Both the position numbers and the translations under genes were made by a program. Positions 5,399 through 7,288 of a DNA stretch of 7,288 nt are shown here, piece after piece; position 1 is the stretch's first letter, and every line of letters begins with the position of its first letter. Below the pieces are notes generated by a model that saw only the letters and a program-made list of their open reading frames with translations, had not been told where the DNA came from and did not search any database. The stretch is from Pseudanabaena sp. CAN_BIN31 (GTDB lineage: Bacteria > Cyanobacteriota > Cyanobacteriia > Pseudanabaenales > Pseudanabaenaceae). The stretch is from NCBI GenBank assembly GCA_026785865.1, contig JAJAZG010000515.1, positions 1 to 7,288 of the forward strand. The letters run 5' to 3'.

Positions 5399-5477
5399 GC
5401 GATCGCATGGCTATCTCGATAAATTCATATTTTCAAGATTCACCACAATTTAAAAGTCTAGACTGACAATCAGCAAA
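5399..5477. repeat. Direct repeat copy 2 (ruvA / nuclease-like gene junction)
   Basis: Second copy of the block at 4577-4647. It opens with the same GCGATCGC and carries an orphan ruvA tail (AIAWLSR-stop, 5399-5422) with no ruvA body to its left. It then carries a 10-nt spacer and the true 3' end of the nuclease-like gene. The extra 8 nt lie in TTCA-TATT-TTCA (5424-5435); loss of one TTCA repeat plus TATT by slippage would give the copy 1 form. It also supplies most of the DNA upstream of the DUF433 start. Confidence 0.93.
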
Positions 5478-6044
5478 TAAATAATTTAAAATTCCTAAAA
5501 TGTCAGCTAATTGAGTTTCTGAATAAGTCAGACTTTCATAGCATTCTTGTTTACTTAATTGATAAAATCGCCATGTCGTTGCATTAGTGACAATGCCATA
5601 TATGGGAAATGTATACTGTGGTTGATTCAATATTAGACAGGCATACATTTCGGTTAAGCATTGTGCTAAGCCCTGTTCAAAATCATCTTTCTTAGCTTCA
5701 ACAATACATAGTAAAGGCGATCGATATACTTTTCCTTGTCCAGTAATTAAATAATTAACTACACCAGTTAATTGCTCTGTTTGTAGTTTTGCTTCTTTCC
5801 AGATTTTTAATGCTGCATAACTGTCAATAGCTTCTAGCAAAATAGCATCGATTAATAATGATTTTGCGGATTCAGATAACGACAAATCGAAATGTGCTTT
5901 TAACTTTTGTGTACTGAGCAAATAATATTCTGAAGCTTGTTTAGGTGTAAAGTTTATTTGCCATTCCTTTAATTCATTAATTCCTATAATTTGCAATGCA
6001 CTACGCAAATCAATCTGTGAAAAACGTTGTTTTTTACTATTCAT
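5433..6044 (-). CDS. Cyanobacterial protein with restriction-endonuclease-like motif
   Basis: A 203-aa protein from the ATG at 6042-6044. The frame is open to a TTG at 6057-6059, which would add five residues, but no ribosome-binding sequence supports either start. The centre reads LTGVVNYLI (98-105 counted from the TTG start), followed by SPLLCIVEAKKDDFEQGLAQCLTEMYACL (114-142), then YGIVTNATTWRFYQL. The E121-x-K123 pair after a hydrophobic strand, followed by a helix with a second Glu, matches the PD-(D/E)xK nuclease fold. Cyanobacteria carry many such single-domain proteins with unknown targets, sometimes compared with the N-terminus of type I restriction subunit R. The expected aspartate of the first motif seems to be N102, so catalysis is uncertain. 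Its 3' end is duplicated at 4603-4647. The stop lies 67 nt upstream of the DUF433 gene on the same strand. Confidence 0.75.
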   Translation of the reverse strand: MNSKKQRFSQIDLRSALQIIGINELKEWQINFTPKQASEYYLLSTQKLKAHFDLSLSESAKSLLIDAILLEAIDSYAALKIWKEAKLQTEQLTGVVNYLITGQGKVYRSPLLCIVEAKKDDFEQGLAQCLTEMYACLILNQPQYTFPIYGIVTNATTWRFYQLSKQECYESLTYSETQLADILGILNYLFADCQSRLLNCGES

Positions 6045-6184
6045 AAGTTTTCTACACAAATTAGGTTAGCTATATTTCATTAACTTAATCTATAAGATAG
6101 GCGATCGCGCTATATCTCTAAAGTCAAACTAGCTAGGGTAATGGCTTAATTGAGCGGCAGATTTACTTGCTGATTTGAGTCGAT

Positions 6185-7288
6185 AGCTAGGGCAACCGCA
6201 CACGTTTCTTAACAAAACAGTAGACATTTCTTAACAAAGAAGAAATGGCAAAGACAAAAGGGGAGAATTGAGCATATTTAGAATGGGAAGTCCAAAATGC
6301 TAGCAACAGTCAGTCCTGTAAGATTAATCGAAACACACTTTGGGAATATACGAGATCCCAGAGCATCGCACAGTATCCTGCATAAACTGCTCGACATATT
6401 GATAATTACGATTTGTGCCGTGATTAGTGGAGCCGATGATTTCGTAGCGATCGCCGAATATGGCAAAGAGAAACAAGAATGGTTGAAGACATTTTTGGAA
6501 TTAGCAAATGGAATACCATCAGTAGATACATTCGAGAGATTATTTGCGAGACTGAAGCCAGAAGAACTACAAAAGAGCTTCATTAACTGGATGGAAGCAG
6601 CCCATGAATGCACAGATGGAGAATTGATTAATATCGATGGCAAAACGCTAAGAGGAGCAAAGGAAGCAGGGAATTCGCGCAGTCTAATTCACATGGTGAG
6701 TGTGTGGTCAGCATCACAACATTTGGTGCTGGGACAGAAAAAAGTGGGCGAGAAATCGAATGAAATAACCGCAATACCAGCATTGCTAAAAATGTTAGCG
6801 ATACGAGGTAGTGTGGTGAGCATAGACGCAATGGGATGTCAGACCGAAATCGCAAACACAATCATCGAACAGGGAGCAGATTACGTGTTGGCGCTGAAAG
6901 GGAATCAAGGTAATCTCCATGATGATGTGCGTGAACTATTTAAATCTGCAAGTGAACAGAATTTTAAAAACATCGAACATCAGTTCCATGAAACAGTTGA
7001 AAAAGGACATGGACGTATTGAAACTCGGCGCTATTGGACAATGGGTAATACTGAATACTTAATCGGCGCAGAAAAATGGCAAGATTTAAAAAGTATTGGT
7101 ATGGTTGAATCAGAGCGCATTATGAATGGAAGCATTTCTACTGAACAGCGATACTATCTGCTCAGTTTTGAGACTGATGTCCTCAGGTTTTCCAAATCTG
7201 TCAGAAGTCACTGGAGTATTGAGAATCAACTGCATTGGATTCTTGATGTTGGGTTTGATGAGGATGCTTCTCAAGCTTGTCGAGGCTA
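6185..7288 (+). mobile_element. ISAs1-family insertion sequence, left part (right end outside window)
   Basis: The transposase reading frame defines the element. Its left boundary is an estimate. AGCTAGGGCAACCGCACACG starts at 6185, just beyond ordinary intergenic DNA, and is followed by two copies of TTTCTTAACAAA (6205-6216 and 6227-6238) spaced 22 nt apart, as expected for transposase binding sites near an IS end. The terminal inverted repeat and target duplication cannot be checked because the right end is not present. A near copy, AGCTAGGGTAA, lies outside at 6131-6141, so the true tip could be a little to the left or right. Confidence 0.6.
6297..7288 (+). CDS. ISAs1 family transposase, 3' end cut by window edge
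   Basis: DDE transposase that catalyses cut-and-join movement of its element. From the ATG at 6297 the frame stays open for 330 codons plus two bases to the window end, with no internal stop or frameshift. Family landmarks are HFGNIRDPRASHSILHKL (14-31), the first aspartate in NIDGKTLRGA (D114), the second in SIDAMGCQTEIA (D177), ADYVLALKGNQ (194-204), and the glutamate in HWSIENQLHWILDVGFDED (E309), so the DDE triad is complete. The family is usually about 370-380 aa, so roughly 40-50 residues are missing on the right. GGAAG lies 6 nt before the ATG, and an in-frame stop at 6279-6281 prevents a longer N-terminus. Codon use changes near residue 205. The visible part gives no sign of inactivation. 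Confidence 0.93.
   Translation, partial: MLATVSPVRLIETHFGNIRDPRASHSILHKLLDILIITICAVISGADDFVAIAEYGKEKQEWLKTFLELANGIPSVDTFERLFARLKPEELQKSFINWMEAAHECTDGELINIDGKTLRGAKEAGNSRSLIHMVSVWSASQHLVLGQKKVGEKSNEITAIPALLKMLAIRGSVVSIDAMGCQTEIANTIIEQGADYVLALKGNQGNLHDDVRELFKSASEQNFKNIEHQFHETVEKGHGRIETRRYWTMGNTEYLIGAEKWQDLKSIGMVESERIMNGSISTEQRYYLLSFETDVLRFSKSVRSHWSIENQLHWILDVGFDEDASQACRG

Larger units (their letters stand above)
432..6454. repeat. HIP1 octamers GCGATCGC, 12 copies
   Basis: By eye, exact GCGATCGC starts at 432, 600, 693, 1968, 2715, 3206, 3977, 4517, 4577, 5399, 6101 and 6447. They occur in genes on both strands, in intergenic DNA and inside the transposase gene. HIP1 is the highly iterated palindrome typical of many cyanobacterial genomes and is the main taxonomic marker here. 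Many near-copies (for example CGATCGCC) are not counted. The two copies at 4577 and 5399 are special because they form the left edge of a long direct repeat. Confidence 0.95.

Noticed and set aside
4577..5477. Reading the direct repeats as attL/attR of an integrase-driven island
   Set aside because: No integrase or tRNA target is present, and the repeats are long and spread over two coding ends, which fits homologous exchange or duplication better.
6060..6140. Promoter for the nuclease-like gene on the minus strand
   Set aside because: TTGACT and TATCTT are present but 22 nt apart, too far for a sigma70 promoter; no better pair was found.
6278..6861. Two minus-strand frames (6278-6643 and 6628-6861) opposite the transposase
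   Set aside because: The transposase frame is continuous with complete family motifs; the antisense openness follows from its purine-ending codons.

Overview
The window looks like a cyanobacterial chromosome, most likely a filamentous or Pseudanabaena-like lineage; the genus is a guess. The support is the HIP1 octamer GCGATCGC, which I count 12 times in 7.3 kb (about one per 600 bp, far above chance at this base composition), together with a DUF3177-type membrane protein and long intergenic palindromes of the kind seen in repeat-rich cyanobacterial genomes.

Layout. Positions 1-71 hold a perfect 20-bp palindrome. Positions 72-626 (+) encode a RimJ/RimL-type GNAT acetyltransferase. Positions 627-968 have no gene but hold three inverted repeats, one with a T-run like an intrinsic terminator and one with perfect 28-bp arms. 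Positions 969-1559 (+) encode a small multi-pass membrane protein (DUF3177-like). It converges on NAD kinase (1679-2608, -) across a 119-bp gap almost filled by a perfect 40-bp-arm hairpin chained to a second hairpin that contains the nadK stop codon. A 260-bp divergent intergenic region then leads to a coiled-coil/disordered protein (2869-3939, +) and, 16 nt later, to ruvA (3956-4600, +), the Holliday-junction branch-migration subunit; these two probably form one operon.

The most interesting part is 4577-5477. A two-gene toxin-antitoxin-like module on the minus strand (DUF433 antitoxin then DUF5615 PIN-like toxin, joined by an ATGA overlap) lies between two near-identical 71/79-bp direct repeats. 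Each repeat carries the last codons of ruvA on the plus strand and the last codons of the next minus-strand gene, a nuclease-like protein at 5433-6044. The simplest reading is that ruvA and the nuclease-like gene were once convergent neighbours, and that the module arrived together with a second copy of their junction. The left edge of the repeat coincides with a HIP1 site.

From about 6185 to the end is the left part of an insertion sequence with an ISAs1-family transposase, intact in frame but cut by the window edge. Housekeeping functions (NADP synthesis, recombination repair) are therefore interleaved with accessory material (toxin-antitoxin module, insertion sequence, palindromic repeats).
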